Shown in pieces: positions 16,921 to 27,600 of a stretch of DNA of 64,000 bases. A program made the translations under genes and the position numbers. The stretch comes from Planctomycetes bacterium ADurb.Bin069. Its GTDB lineage: Bacteria > Planctomycetota > UBA8108 > UBA8890 > UBA8898. Below the pieces are notes generated by a model. The model worked only from the letters and a program-made list of their open reading frames with translations, was not told the origin of the DNA and did not search any database. Position 1 is the first letter of the stretch. Each line of letters starts with the position of its first letter. Location of the stretch: positions 92,555-156,554 of the forward strand of contig MWEK01000008.1 of assembly GCA_002070955.1 (NCBI GenBank), given 5' to 3'.

Positions 16921-18720
16921 TCACTCTTTCGGGAGGAACTCCGGAACGCCGTCGTCGGAGACTTCCAACCAGCCGATCGTCACGCGGCGGTCCGGATTCC
17001 CCTCGTCCGGGATCATGCGCTCGCCGGGGTGGCCGATTCTGTCGGGCGCCCAGAGGCCGACCAGCACCACGAAGGAGCGGCCGCGGGCGCCTTCGGGCAC
17101 GGCGAATTCGCACCCCAGTTGCACCTGCCCCGCCCTGTGAACGCTCTCGAGCGGACCGGTCGGGTCCGGCAGACCCTGAAAGCCGATCTCTCCCGCGCGG
17201 TCGAAATGGCAGAAGGGCCTGACCGTCCGCGGCAGGGAGACGCGGATCGTCCATGAGAGCGGCAAGAGCCAACGCTCGCCCCGCTTCTCCAGCGGCCCGG
17301 GCCGCACGGCGAAATCGCCCAAAACGCGCATGCCGCCCAGGCGGTAGCGGCGCCGGCCGTCGTCGCCGGGCAGCGGCAATGCCAGGCGCGGCGTCCCCGT
17401 CGGGCTTCCGACCGACACGAACACCTCGTACTCGCCCGCCGCCAGATTGAAGGGCAGGGCGAAGGAGGCTTCCTCGGAAAGCGCCTCGGCCTGGTCGGGA
17501 GGGCCGACAGGCAAGCGGCGGGCGTCGAAACCGTGATCGACGAACACCGCCGCGATGCCGCCTTGTTTATCCTTCAGGGTGACGGCGGGGAACCCGCCCG
17601 GGTAGCAGGGAGCGACGCCCGCGTTGCGCCACCGGGCGGCGAGCTTCCACTCCGACTCGACGCGCACCCGCGCCGGCCAGGACATCTCGAGGAGCTGCAA
17701 GCGGTAGCCCAGGCGGCGGTTGATCTTCGCCACGAGGTCCCGGTTCTCCTCCAGGAACTCTCGGGGCCACCAGTGGATCGAGGCGTAACTGGCATGGTAT
17801 TTCTCCACGGCCTCGAGGTACCGGCCGCCGTCCTTCCAATTGCCTCTGTCGCGGGAGCTTCCGTAGTGCTCGCTTTCCAGTATCACGGGAAGCGTGGGCC
17901 AGAAGGCCTGCGCCAGGTCGGCATGAAAAAAAGCGTTTTCCCCGCCCTGAACGAGGATGCTGTCGTCCCTCAACGTCAATCCTCGGCGCAGGGCATGGGC
18001 GATGGGCGCCTCCCCCTGGAAGGAGAAGTCGTCGTTCGCCGCCAGGAGCGTCCGCTTGAAGCGTTTGCAGTGAAGGTCGATATGCTTGCAGATCGTGGCG
18101 GCGGGGTATTGCAGGCCGGAGCTGTGGAAGGTATGGCCCTCTCCCCAGACGCCGAAGGAGCCGACGTCGATGAAGGCGACGGTGGGATCGCCGTCGTAGC
18201 GGAGGGCGGCGGCGGCCAGGAAATTGTCGAGCTTTTCCAGGAAGACGGGGTCGTCGTAGTCCGGCTCCCAGAAGGGTCCGTCCGGGACAACGCCCTTGCC
18301 GGGGAGGAAGTCGTTGCCCTTGGCGCCGGCCATCCGCACCCACTCGGGCGTGGCCCAGCGCATCCAAGACTCGGCGCAGGAAAACCTGAAGGCCACTTGT
18401 TTTCCCTTGGCGATCCAGCGCTGAGCCGGCGCGTCCACCACCGCCCAGTTGAACTTGCCTTCTTCCGGCTCGATGTAGCTCCAGGGGATGCGCAGGTAGA
18501 CCACCGTCAGCCCCGGGTAATCGTCCAGCGTGTCGGCCGGCGCCAGGCGCGATCCGTAGTGGGCCGGCACGTTGTCGTAGAAATGAAACACCCAGCCCAT
18601 GGCGGGGTTTTCCAGCGCGGCGCCGGTATCCGCCGGATTGACCATCACCCGCTCCCGGGCGGCAAGAACGCTCGCGACCAGGCAGAGAGCCGCCGGCAAC
18701 GATGTCGAGACACGGTTCAT
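16921..18720 (-). CDS. Secreted DUF4832-type glycosidase-like protein
   Basis: 599 residues from ATG 18720, which gives a signal peptide (MNRVSTSLPAALCLVASVLA). The region ~25-300 looks like a TIM-barrel glycosidase of the GH42/DUF4832 kind: NPAMGWVFHFYDN, then VVYLRIPWSYIEPEEG, then FIDVGSFGVWGEGHTFHS. Acidic residues after the strands (VGSFGVWGEG and LESEHYG) are candidate catalytic groups, but no family reference was available to confirm. The C-terminal ~230 residues are beta-sandwich (KLAARWRNAGVAPCYPG), typical of DUF4832. Probably the last gene of the long minus-strand run. Activity unknown. Confidence 0.72.
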   Translation of the reverse strand: MNRVSTSLPAALCLVASVLAARERVMVNPADTGAALENPAMGWVFHFYDNVPAHYGSRLAPADTLDDYPGLTVVYLRIPWSYIEPEEGKFNWAVVDAPAQRWIAKGKQVAFRFSCAESWMRWATPEWVRMAGAKGNDFLPGKGVVPDGPFWEPDYDDPVFLEKLDNFLAAAALRYDGDPTVAFIDVGSFGVWGEGHTFHSSGLQYPAATICKHIDLHCKRFKRTLLAANDDFSFQGEAPIAHALRRGLTLRDDSILVQGGENAFFHADLAQAFWPTLPVILESEHYGSSRDRGNWKDGGRYLEAVEKYHASYASIHWWPREFLEENRDLVAKINRRLGYRLQLLEMSWPARVRVESEWKLAARWRNAGVAPCYPGGFPAVTLKDKQGGIAAVFVDHGFDARRLPVGPPDQAEALSEEASFALPFNLAAGEYEVFVSVGSPTGTPRLALPLPGDDGRRRYRLGGMRVLGDFAVRPGPLEKRGERWLLPLSWTIRVSLPRTVRPFCHFDRAGEIGFQGLPDPTGPLESVHRAGQVQLGCEFAVPEGARGRSFVVLVGLWAPDRIGHPGERMIPDEGNPDRRVTIGWLEVSDDGVPEFLPKE

Positions 18721-18782
18721 AGGCAACCTCGCGCGTTGCGCCGCAAACCGGCGGCGCGGAAACACCGGGCTTCGCGGCGCCG

Positions 18783-19115
18783 TCAGAACGCAGGCCACAC
18801 CTGTTGGGATCCGCCCGCGTGATCCTCGACCACCACCCACCGCAGCCGCTTGGGCGGCAAATGCGCCCAAAGCCGCGACGCCTCCAGCCTGCGTTTGGCG
18901 TTCTCGATCAGGACCTTGTACTCCTCGGCGCACCGGTGCGCGGTCCCGGCCGGCTCGACGACTTCGCATAGGATTTCCTTGGGCCCGGGGCGCAGGGCGA
19001 TCGACCCGCCGAGGACCACTACGCCGTCGCGGCCGGAAAGCAGCTCCGCCGCCAGGGCAATCCGCGCTTCCGGCGATTCTTCGTCAATCCGCAGGGCGTC
19101 TTTGGACGGTTTCAT
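18783..19115 (-). CDS. Small conserved-looking hypothetical protein
   Basis: 110 residues from ATG 19115, with GGAGAGG seven bases upstream. I do not recognise the family. It has no signal peptide or membrane helix. A strand-like segment DGVVVLGGSIAL is followed by EILCEVVEP and then a charged helix (EEYKVLIENAKRRLEASRLW), ending in LRWVVVEDHAGG, so a small alpha/beta fold is likely. It sits between the BNR-4 and DUF4832 genes on the same strand, with 189 bases upstream and 62 downstream. Coding is likely because the frame, ribosome site and codon pattern agree, but function cannot be stated. Confidence 0.6.
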   Translation of the reverse strand: MKPSKDALRIDEESPEARIALAAELLSGRDGVVVLGGSIALRPGPKEILCEVVEPAGTAHRCAEEYKVLIENAKRRLEASRLWAHLPPKRLRWVVVEDHAGGSQQVWPAF

Positions 19116-19304
19116 ACGCCTCTCCCCGAGGAGAGCATGACCTCCTCGAAGTCTATCGGAATGCCCTTGGAGTTGAAAGACCACGCCCCCGGGCGGAGCG
19201 CGCGGCGGGAGTCACCGGGAAGCTGGACAAGCTCTCGGAAGCCGCCGATGGAACACGCCTCCGAGGGGGCTTCGTTTCCCAGTGCGGTCCGCCGCCTCGC
19301 CGCC

Positions 19305-20705
19305 TTACGGCCGCGCTTGCGAACTCGCGCCCGCGGGCCGGGGGCGGGCGAAATCGCCCTCCATGGAAGGAGGGAGGAGGAATACGTCGCCTGACTTATT
19401 GCAGAAATACAGGTTCGACACGGAGAAGCGGTCGGTGTCGCCGTCGGCCCAGAGGGCGTAGAAATCGTCGTGAGCGTTGACGGGGCGTCGGGCGTAGGTG
19501 TGGTTTCGAGGGCTGTCCGCCGTCAACCGGCGCACTTTCGTCCACGAGACGCCTCGATCTCGGCTGATCCACAGGGCCATCTCGCCGCCGGCGCCCCAGG
19601 GCTGGGGCCCGGGTTCGCTGGGGCCGATGATGCGCCACAGGCCGTCCGGTTCGATGTAAAGGGCGCCCACATCGTAGTTGTGTGTCGATGTCGTGACGGG
19701 ATTGAGGCTCCAGGCCTTGGCCGGCGGATCCCACCGCGCCGTGAACCAGATCCGCGGCGGTTCCTGGGGGCCGGGGCGGTGGTCGCCGCTCAGCACGTAG
19801 AGGAGGACGGGGTTGCCGCCGGCGTCGACGTTGACGTCCTGGATATAAACGCGCCTGCCCTCGGACTCGTAGTCGTGAACCAGGGCCGGGTTGGTCTTGT
19901 CCTCCAGGGGCAGCGCCACGGCCTGGCCGGCCGCGTTGGTCCAGGTTCGCCCCATGTCGCCGGTGCGGAGCAAATAGAGGTTGGTGCGCTTGTCGAGGTT
20001 GCCGCCGGGATGGTAATTGAACCCGGTGACGATCTGGCCGCCGCGCTCGGCGCTCGTCTGATAGTGGCCGCCGAATCCGGCGAGCTTCTGAATCCCGCTC
20101 CAGGTCCGGCCGTCGGGGCTGGTGCGCCAGTACTCCTCGCGGCCCTTGGTATACATGGTGAAGAGCAGCAGGAACCCGCGGCCCTCGACGAACCAGGGCT
20201 GGGGATACGCCATGCGGTCCCAGGTGTCCACCAGCTCGAAGGCGTTGATGTCGTAGGGTTTCACGCTGCGGTAGATGAAGCCGGGCCGGGCGTTGGCGCG
20301 CCCGGCGACGAAGACCCACAAGCGGCCGTCGCCGTCGATGCAGAGGCTCGGGTTGTCGTGGGGATCGTTGACGCGCTTTTTCTCGTGAACCACCGTCGGC
20401 CGGGGCACGACGCCCTCGGCGTGGTCGTAATAGGAGATCATGGCGAGCAGGTTGCGTTCGCCCGGAGCGAAGCCGCCGTAAACGAAGAAAGTCTTGTTCG
20501 CCTTGGGCGCGTGGACGGCGATGGGCACATGGCTGGTCGTGTAGGTGCCCAGGCCGCCTGAATACTTGTCGCCGTAGGCGCTTTTCTGCCCCAGCTCGAA
20601 CCAAGCGCCGCGGTAGCCATCCTCCTTGCGCGGGCCCGCCCCGGCCGCAAAGGCCGGAGCGGCGAACGCGAGAACCGCAAGCGCCGGGACCAGTCGTCGT
20701 GTCAT
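19305..20705 (-). CDS. Secreted BNR-4 repeat protein (sialidase-like propeller)
   Basis: 466 residues from ATG 20705, with GGAGGAG upstream and a signal peptide (LVPALAVLAFAAPAFA). The start of the mature protein (KEDGYRGAWFELGQ, then KYSGGLGTYTTSHVP) is characteristic of the BNR_4 family, a beta-propeller related to ulvan- and rhamnogalacturonan-active lyases and sialidases. Repeated W/G-rich Asp-box-like turns recur (STSPDGRTWSG-like, DMGRTWTN, DRGVSWTK). His and Tyr residues that serve as catalytic groups in lyases of this fold are present, but the assignment to lyase or hydrolase is open. It lies in the seven-gene minus-strand run of glycan-linked genes. Confidence 0.8.
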   Translation of the reverse strand: MTRRLVPALAVLAFAAPAFAAGAGPRKEDGYRGAWFELGQKSAYGDKYSGGLGTYTTSHVPIAVHAPKANKTFFVYGGFAPGERNLLAMISYYDHAEGVVPRPTVVHEKKRVNDPHDNPSLCIDGDGRLWVFVAGRANARPGFIYRSVKPYDINAFELVDTWDRMAYPQPWFVEGRGFLLLFTMYTKGREEYWRTSPDGRTWSGIQKLAGFGGHYQTSAERGGQIVTGFNYHPGGNLDKRTNLYLLRTGDMGRTWTNAAGQAVALPLEDKTNPALVHDYESEGRRVYIQDVNVDAGGNPVLLYVLSGDHRPGPQEPPRIWFTARWDPPAKAWSLNPVTTSTHNYDVGALYIEPDGLWRIIGPSEPGPQPWGAGGEMALWISRDRGVSWTKVRRLTADSPRNHTYARRPVNAHDDFYALWADGDTDRFSVSNLYFCNKSGDVFLLPPSMEGDFARPRPAGASSQARP

Positions 20706-20776
20706 GCCGCCGCTCCTCCGTGGAACCGCCATGAGCCGAAAAAGGCCCGCCGCCGCCCAGGGAGTCCGGGCCGGAA

Positions 20777-21598
20777 TCAGGCCGCGGGGCCTCCCGGGCC
20801 CTTGGCGCCCGCATCCCGCCCCGGCTCGACCGTCAGCACGATCAGCTCCTCCCGGTTCCACTTCCCTTGGACCAGCGCGAGGCCCGTGCGGTCCGCCGCC
20901 GCGCTCAGGCCCTCGTAGGTGCGGCCGCACCACTCCCCGTGCGTGATCGCGCCCACGCAGTTGGGGCCCAGAACCGGCGCGCCTAAAACGCGCGCCGCCC
21001 GCTGGACCGTCATGAGAAGCTCGAAGCCGTGCTCCGGCCACGCCTCCCTCGGCGCGGCCCAACCGTACGGCACGTAAACCAAGTCGGGCCCGCGGCGGGC
21101 GAGCGCCTCCAGAAGGGGCCGCTCGAAGCTGTCGGCGCAGACCAGCATCCCCAGGCGCCCGAAGGGCGTCCGCGCCGCGTCGATCGCCGCCGGATCGCCC
21201 GCCGCGTAGGGTGGATCCATGAGGCCGGCCAGGAGGTTGATCTTCCGGTGCTTGAGGACGATGGCGCCGCGGGGGTCGATGAGCACCGCCGCGTCATAGA
21301 GCGCGCCCTCCGCCCGCTCCGAAAGTCCGATCCCCACCCAGAGGTCGAATTCCCGCGCGAGCGCCGCCACCCTATCCGTGAAGGGCCCCGGCACCGGGCC
21401 CGCCAGCCTGTGCGCCTCGGGATTCACCCACCCCAAGTCCACGCTCTCAGGGAAGAAAACGGCCCGCGCCTGGTGCTTGGCCGCGGCCGCGGCGGCGGCG
21501 CGGACGCGCGCGAAGTTGCCCTCGAGGTCGGAGTCGACGCAGCGCACCTGCGCCAAGGCGACCTTCACGGGAGGAAGGGACGCGGCCGCGGCAGCCAT
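20777..21598 (-). CDS. Nitrilase-superfamily carbon-nitrogen hydrolase
   Basis: 273 residues. The Glu-Lys-Cys triad is visible: FFPESVDLG (Glu), LKHRKINLL (Lys) and MLVCADSFE (Cys). Members cleave amides, nitriles or N-acyl groups in the cytoplasm; a substrate cannot be assigned. There is no signal peptide, unlike its exported neighbours. It starts 3 bases after the DUF4091 gene stop and is followed after 71 bases by the BNR-4 gene, so it is probably in the same transcript. An amide hydrolase in such a run could act on N-acetylated or amidated sugars, which is speculation. Confidence 0.85.
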   Translation of the reverse strand: MAAAAASLPPVKVALAQVRCVDSDLEGNFARVRAAAAAAAKHQARAVFFPESVDLGWVNPEAHRLAGPVPGPFTDRVAALAREFDLWVGIGLSERAEGALYDAAVLIDPRGAIVLKHRKINLLAGLMDPPYAAGDPAAIDAARTPFGRLGMLVCADSFERPLLEALARRGPDLVYVPYGWAAPREAWPEHGFELLMTVQRAARVLGAPVLGPNCVGAITHGEWCGRTYEGLSAAADRTGLALVQGKWNREELIVLTVEPGRDAGAKGPGGPAA

Positions 21599-21601
21599 CG
21601 C

Positions 21602-24583
21602 CTACTTCCCGAGCAGCGCGCCGAGAGCCTCGATCGCCCGGGCCACGGCCCGCCGCCGCGCGAGGATCGGCGCCGGCGACCGCGTGTACGTCCGCGCATC
21701 GGCGCAGATCTCGTCGGGCACGGCCAGAAGCGGCGCGAAGGCGCCGGTGTCGATGCCTTTGGCGCGCGCCGCCTCGATGCGCCGCGCCAGCAGCGCGAGG
21801 TACTCGTAGTCCTCGAGGCCGTCCCTCAGCATCTCCCAGCGGATCGAGTCGACGGGCCCGCTCAGCGTCGGCCCCTCGATCTCCCGCGGCGGATAGATGA
21901 AGCGGCCGTCGCCGTTGCCCCAATACCCGATGTGCCCCGGCGGGAAGCTGTACCCGCTCACGTAGCTCATGGGATCCTTCCACGGATCCTGGCGCTCCTT
22001 CGGGTAGGCGCAGGGGCTCGTCCAGTAGCTGCTCTCCCAGACGAGAATCCCCGTGACGCCGTACTTCCAGCTCAGCCACAGCCATACCCGCAGATCCGTC
22101 GCGGGGTGGTCGATGAAAAGCCCCAGGTACGGCGCCCGCGGCCCGCAGCACACGTACCACCACACGCGCTCGCCCGCGGCGATGCGCTCCTTGATCGCCT
22201 CCGGCGCGCCCAGATCCAGAATCGGGCACCAGATGTCCACGCTCCCCGCCAGCGCCGGCCCCGGTTCCTCGGTCAACATGCGCGCCAGGCCCGGCGCGGC
22301 GGCGCGGATCTCGGCCATGCCTTCCTTCACGAACTCGTAGTCCTTCTCCTCGGGCTCATCGAACCAATAGATATAGGCCTTGGAGAGCCAACCCTTGGCG
22401 CGCAGGTGGTCCTCGACCCGCGAGGCGTACTTCTTCATGAGAGCGCGGTACCCCGGCGTCCCCTGCCGGTAAGGCCCGAAGGTCCCGTAGCGCCGGCTGT
22501 GAAACGTCCCGCTGCCGAGCCCGCGCAGGTGCAGCCTGAAGGAATCGAAGCGGTATTCGTCCAGATACTTCGCGGCCTGCGCGTCCCACGCCGTGAAGTC
22601 GACGGCGACCTCCACCGCCGCCGGGTCGGTTTCCTCCGACGCGGCTCCGATGATCTTGACTTCGATGGGATCGTAAGGCGCGAAGTCGTAGGGCGAGATC
22701 CGGTGGTCGCGGAAGTTCCGCATGTAGAGGTCGAAGAGCCGCCGCCGCTCCTCCCCCCCCGTCACGCGGTGGTATTCGGCCGTGAGGCGCGGGTTGAATC
22801 CGAACGCCGTCGTCACGCTGTGATCGGCGGGCACCGCGAAGTCGAAGATTTGCAGATCCACGGGAATCTCGACACGCACGCCCCCCTCGGCCTCGATCCG
22901 CGCCGTCAGGCGCACGGCGCCCGCCGCGGCCTCGGCGCCGGTCCGCACCGACAGCCAAAAAGGTTGGTTGCGTCCGGCGGCAAGATCCAGCGGCCGGACA
23001 TGCTCGGGCAGCGGATCGGGCCACAGACCGGGGCAGCCCGAGTAATCGCTCGGGCGGACGATGGCGACGTACGCCACCTCGCGCACCCGCGTCGTCACGC
23101 CCGCGCCCGCGGGCGCGGCGAAGCTCACGCGAACGCTTTTCAGGTCGGCGGCGGGACGCAGAACGAGTTGGAACGCCTCCTCCTCGTTCGCGGCCGCCTC
23201 GAGGCGGATCGGCGCCTCCCGCGCGGGCGCGGGCCGCTCCCGCCCCACCTTCTCGGCCGCCGCGCACCACCAAAGCCCCAGGGCGGGCGCGGCCGGAGCC
23301 GGAACGCGCCAGCCGAAATCGGCGCCGAAGAGGGGCGCCACTGAAAAGGACGTGCGCGCGCGATACACGACGCGCCGCCCCGCATCCCTGGCGATGATTT
23401 GGAGCTCGTGATCGCCCGCCTCGGCCAGCTCGTAGGAAAGCGCGACGGCGTTCCCCTTCCGCGCGCCCTCCCGGCTCACGCGCCGCTCGCCGCCCACGCG
23501 CCCGTATTCCAACGCGAAGGAGACGCCGGCGGGGGCGCGGCACTGGAGCGTCACTTCATTGGCGCCGCCCGGCACCAGGTCGCCGAGGCTGGTCACCGCC
23601 GCCTCCACCGCTTCGGCCCGCTCCTCCAGAACGAGAAAATCCGTCCGGCCGCGGCCGCCGGCGCCGGGATCGGCGCCCAGCTCGGCTTCCAGGCCGTAGG
23701 AATACACCTGCAACGCGCCCGCGCCGCGGTCGCCGCGCGCGAGCCTGACCTCGACGGCGCGCGCCGGAAAAAGTCCGACCGGCAGCTCGAACACCGCCGA
23801 GCCGAGTTTGTCGAGCACGCCCGCCCGCTCCCACGCGCCGCCATCGCCGCGCGCCTCCACCAGGAGCGTCCCGCCCGTGTGGTAGCCGATCTGCACCGAC
23901 ACGCGGGCGCCGGCGAAGGGCGTCCCTCCCAGTTCGTGGCGGTAGCGCACCCAGGCGTCGTGATCGAAGCACCAGCGGTTCGTGTTGTACCCGCACGCGA
24001 AGTCGGCCAGCGGCCGGCTCACGGCCCCGAACATCGAATCGAAGGGCGCATTGAAGCGATACGAGCGGCCGGAGACTTCCTCGCCCTCGCCCAGGACGAA
24101 TCCTCCCGCCTTGCGGTGAAAAAGCGTGACGGGCTGCAGCGCCGCGTCATCGAAAGCGACGGCGGCGCTCTTCATCCACGTGCCCAGCCGGCACCGGAGA
24201 CCGCCCCGGTGCGAGGGCGCGACGGGAAACAGGAACTCCCGCCGCGTCCATTCCAAGCCCACGTTGAAATCGTGATTCATCCCCAGGGGGCCCGCCACGA
24301 TGCAACCGCCGCCCCCCGCCGCCAACTCCTTCGCCCAGAAGGAAAAGAGATAGACGCCGCCGGGCGCGACGCCCTCGGTCTCGCAGGCCCACGCGCTCGT
24401 GTCGCCATCGCCGCGCGCGACCATCAGGGAGCCCGCGGCGGCGCGGCCGTCGCCGGAGACATACGCCGCGGCGCCGCCCGAAGCGCGCCAAGGCTCCGCC
24501 GTCCCATCGAAGGCGGGGTTGGGAAGCAGATTCCCCCCCGCCGCGCCGAGAAGGACCAAACCGCTCAGGCCGGCCAGCAACAT
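21602..24583 (-). CDS. Secreted DUF4091 (GH123-like) glycoside hydrolase-type protein
   Basis: 993 residues from ATG 24583, preceded by a textbook AAAGGAGGAT and followed by a short signal peptide (MLLAGLSGLVLLGAAGG). N-terminal ~160 residues are a CBM-like sandwich (NLLPNPAFDGTAEPW). Middle beta domains follow. The catalytic-type barrel is ~650-960: FNPRLTAEYHRVTGG, KAYIYWFDEPEEKDY (acidic DEP motif, likely catalytic), ILVWESSYWTSP, and the DUF4091 signature WEMLRDGLEDYEYL near the end. DUF4091 proteins resemble GH123 N-acetylgalactosaminidases. Substrate unknown. It follows yhaN after 100 bases. Confidence 0.8.
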   Translation of the reverse strand: MLLAGLSGLVLLGAAGGNLLPNPAFDGTAEPWRASGGAAAYVSGDGRAAAGSLMVARGDGDTSAWACETEGVAPGGVYLFSFWAKELAAGGGGCIVAGPLGMNHDFNVGLEWTRREFLFPVAPSHRGGLRCRLGTWMKSAAVAFDDAALQPVTLFHRKAGGFVLGEGEEVSGRSYRFNAPFDSMFGAVSRPLADFACGYNTNRWCFDHDAWVRYRHELGGTPFAGARVSVQIGYHTGGTLLVEARGDGGAWERAGVLDKLGSAVFELPVGLFPARAVEVRLARGDRGAGALQVYSYGLEAELGADPGAGGRGRTDFLVLEERAEAVEAAVTSLGDLVPGGANEVTLQCRAPAGVSFALEYGRVGGERRVSREGARKGNAVALSYELAEAGDHELQIIARDAGRRVVYRARTSFSVAPLFGADFGWRVPAPAAPALGLWWCAAAEKVGRERPAPAREAPIRLEAAANEEEAFQLVLRPAADLKSVRVSFAAPAGAGVTTRVREVAYVAIVRPSDYSGCPGLWPDPLPEHVRPLDLAAGRNQPFWLSVRTGAEAAAGAVRLTARIEAEGGVRVEIPVDLQIFDFAVPADHSVTTAFGFNPRLTAEYHRVTGGEERRRLFDLYMRNFRDHRISPYDFAPYDPIEVKIIGAASEETDPAAVEVAVDFTAWDAQAAKYLDEYRFDSFRLHLRGLGSGTFHSRRYGTFGPYRQGTPGYRALMKKYASRVEDHLRAKGWLSKAYIYWFDEPEEKDYEFVKEGMAEIRAAAPGLARMLTEEPGPALAGSVDIWCPILDLGAPEAIKERIAAGERVWWYVCCGPRAPYLGLFIDHPATDLRVWLWLSWKYGVTGILVWESSYWTSPCAYPKERQDPWKDPMSYVSGYSFPPGHIGYWGNGDGRFIYPPREIEGPTLSGPVDSIRWEMLRDGLEDYEYLALLARRIEAARAKGIDTGAFAPLLAVPDEICADARTYTRSPAPILARRRAVARAIEALGALLGK

Positions 24584-24683
24584 GTCGGATCCTCCTTTCC
24601 TTGCCCGCCGCGAAGGGCGCCCCGCCGGCCCCGACAACGTCGAACCCGCCGCGACCGAGCGCGCGCCGGCCGCGGCCGGAAGC

Positions 24684-27600
24684 CTAGTCGCTCTCGTCGT
24701 CCGCGGCCGCTTCTCGAGGCCCGGCGGCGGCGATGCTCTCCACGGCTTCCTCGTCCCGGGCAACCCCGAGGCGCTCCATGCGGAGGACGCGGGTTCCGGG
24801 GGCCGCATCCTGGAACATCGCCACGGTCTCGTGGTGGCAGGTGAAAAGCAGCGCTTGGCGATCGCGGGCGAATTCGCCCAACACCGCCGCCACGGCGCGG
24901 GCGCGCTCAATGTCGAAGTTGACCAGGACATCGTCCATGATGACCGGCAGGGTCACGTGCCGCCGCCCGAACTCGGCGATGAGACCCAGACGCAGGCACA
25001 GGTAGAGCTGCTCGGCCGTGCCGCGGCTCAACTGCTCGGGGCCTTTCATCGCCCCCCGCCGGTCGACGACCTTGAGCCCGGCCCCGTCATCCGTCTGGAT
25101 GATCCGCTCGTAGGCGCCGTCGGTCACGACCGCGAACAACGCGGACGCCTCGGCCAGCACGGCCGGCTGGCGGCCGCGCGCGAACTCTCCCAGCGTCCGC
25201 GCGATGAGTTCGGCGGCGGCGGCCGCCACGCGCCAGCTCCGCACCGCACGATCCAGTTCCATGGCGTACGCGGCGCTCTGGGTCTGGAGCGCGGCGACAT
25301 CCGCCGAGGCTTCCAACTCGCGCCGCGCCCGCTCCGCGTCTCGCACGCGGCCGAGGGCCGCATCGCGCTCCGCCTCCGCCGCCGCGATCCTCTGCTCGGC
25401 CTCTTCGAGGACCTCGCGCCAGCGGTCGACCTCGCCCGCGGCGAGCGCCGCGCGCGCCGCCTCGGCGCGCGGCCCGGCGCCCAGACGTTCCGCGATCTGG
25501 CCCTCGCGATCCGCAATGCGGCGCTTGAGTTCGCGCCGCGCCTCGAACGCCGAAAGCCGCGCGCGGAACTCCGCCTCGTCCGCCGCGCCGCCCTCGGCGA
25601 AGAGCGCGTCGCGCGCCTCCTCGGCTCGGGCGCAGCTCCCGCGCTCGATCTCGATCTTCTCGTCCAACTCGGCGATCGCCGCGGCCAGGGCCGCGATCCG
25701 GGCGCCGAGTTCCTCGTCCTCGCGGCAACGGCGCGCCAGGGCGCCGATCTCCTCCGGAAGCCTTTCGGGGGGGATCTCGCCGTCGGACCGGACGCCCGCC
25801 TCGGCGCACACCGCGCGCGCGTTCGCCTCCCACGCCGCGATCTCGCGGGCCAATCCGTCGCGGCGCCGGCGCGCCTCGTCGCGGCCGGCGATCAGATCGC
25901 AGGCCGCGGAGGCATCGCGGAAGAAATCGAGGGCGCCCCGAGGCATCAGCGCCTCGGGGAGATCCCGTTCGCGCTTCCAGCGGGCCCATTCGGCCGCCGC
26001 CGCCTGCCGCGCCGCGGCGGCGGCCTCGAGAGCCGTCGCGTGCCGCTTGACTTCCTCTCCCAGCTCCCGCTCGCGCGCCGCGATCTCGCGCACCCGCGCC
26101 TGCGCCGCATCGTATCGCTCGCGCGCGGTGCGATCGCGTCCGCACGCGGCATCCTGCTCCTCGACGGCGGCGAAGGTCGTCTCGCCGGCGATCCCCAGCG
26201 CGGCGGCGTGCGCGGCGATGGCCTCGCGCAGCGACCGCAAGCGCGCGGCGCTCTCGATCTTGTTTCTTGCCAGTTCCTCGCACTCGGCGCCCGCACGCAG
26301 CTCCCGATCGACGCGGGCGCCCTCGTCGGCTAGAACGGAACGGCGGTAGCGCCACAGAAGGAAGCTCGTCACCGCGAACATCAGCGCGAAGATGCCCAGG
26401 AAACCCGCCTCGACCGGCTTGCCGATGGAAAGGAGCCACCCGCCCGCCGCCGCGATGAGCAGCGCCATGAAGGCAATGCTCGCCACCATGGCCGCGGACG
26501 GCGCCGGCGAGGCCTTGCTCCGCGCGGCGTCGAGGGCCCGCAGGCTGTCCTTGAGGGCATTCTCCCGGGCCTGCACGCGGGCTTCCTCGGCGCCGGCTTC
26601 CGCAAGATGCGCCCGCAGCTCGCGAATCGCCCGCTCGCGCGCATCCAGCAGGGCGGGCTCGGGCGGCGGCGTCTTTTCAATGGACGCGGCGAGGCGTTCG
26701 CGCTCGGCCGCGGCCTTGAGCAGCTCGTTCGTCTTGGCGTCCAACTCGCGGCGGGCGGCGTTCGCGCGCTCGTCGCTCTCCGTGATCGCCGCCTCGTGGG
26801 CGCGCACCGCCTCCTGCGCCGGGATCGATCCGTCGACGCTCCGCGCGCGGGCCTCGTCCCAGTCCTCGCCGAGCACCCGGAGCCTCTTGGCGAGGGCGTC
26901 CTCGACGGCGCTCAGAGCCGCCTCGGCCTCGGGGAGCTGCGCGCGGCGGTCGAGATACACGTCCATGGCGCGCACGCAGGCGGCGACGCGCTCGGCGCCC
27001 GGCGCCGGCGCGCGCCGGTCCTCCATCTCGCGCACGCGCGCCTGCTTGCCATCGCGCTCGGCGATGAGCTTCTCGCGGCGCTCGACCGCGCTGCGGACCT
27101 CCGCGCGCGCCGCGGCCAGCCGGGCCCCCGCGTCGTCGGGAAAATCCTCGACAGGCTCCAGGCGCTCCAGTTCGGCCTCGGCCTCGGCGCGCTCCCGCCA
27201 CAGCGGCCACAGATCGAGCAGCGCCTGCGCTTCGCGCCGCCTCCCCTCGGCCTCATCGCGATCCCCGGCAAGCTCGGCCACCCGGGCCGCGGCCGCATCC
27301 TCCCGCGCAACGAGCGCCGGGTAATCCGACGCCGCCGACCGCGCGGCGGCCGCCTTCGACTGCGTTTCGATCAGCGCCTCCAGAAGGTCGGTGATCTGCG
27401 CCCGGGCGCGCGGCCTGAGCAGGGCCGCCTGGCGTTCCTTGAGCGCCTCGATCACCTGGCGCGCCGACGCGCCCGCCCCCGCGATGCCCGCCGAGAAGAT
27501 GCGGTCCCGGATGCCTTCGGCCTTGAGCGTCTCGAAGGAGTGCAGGTCGTGGAGGTCGAAGGCGAAGATCGTGCGGTACAGCGTCGCATCGACGTGGCCG

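Noticed and set aside
20706..21062. Upstream extension of the BNR-4 protein to 21062
   Set aside because: It would overlap the nitrilase-type gene on the same strand and remove the signal peptide and strong ribosome site at 20705.
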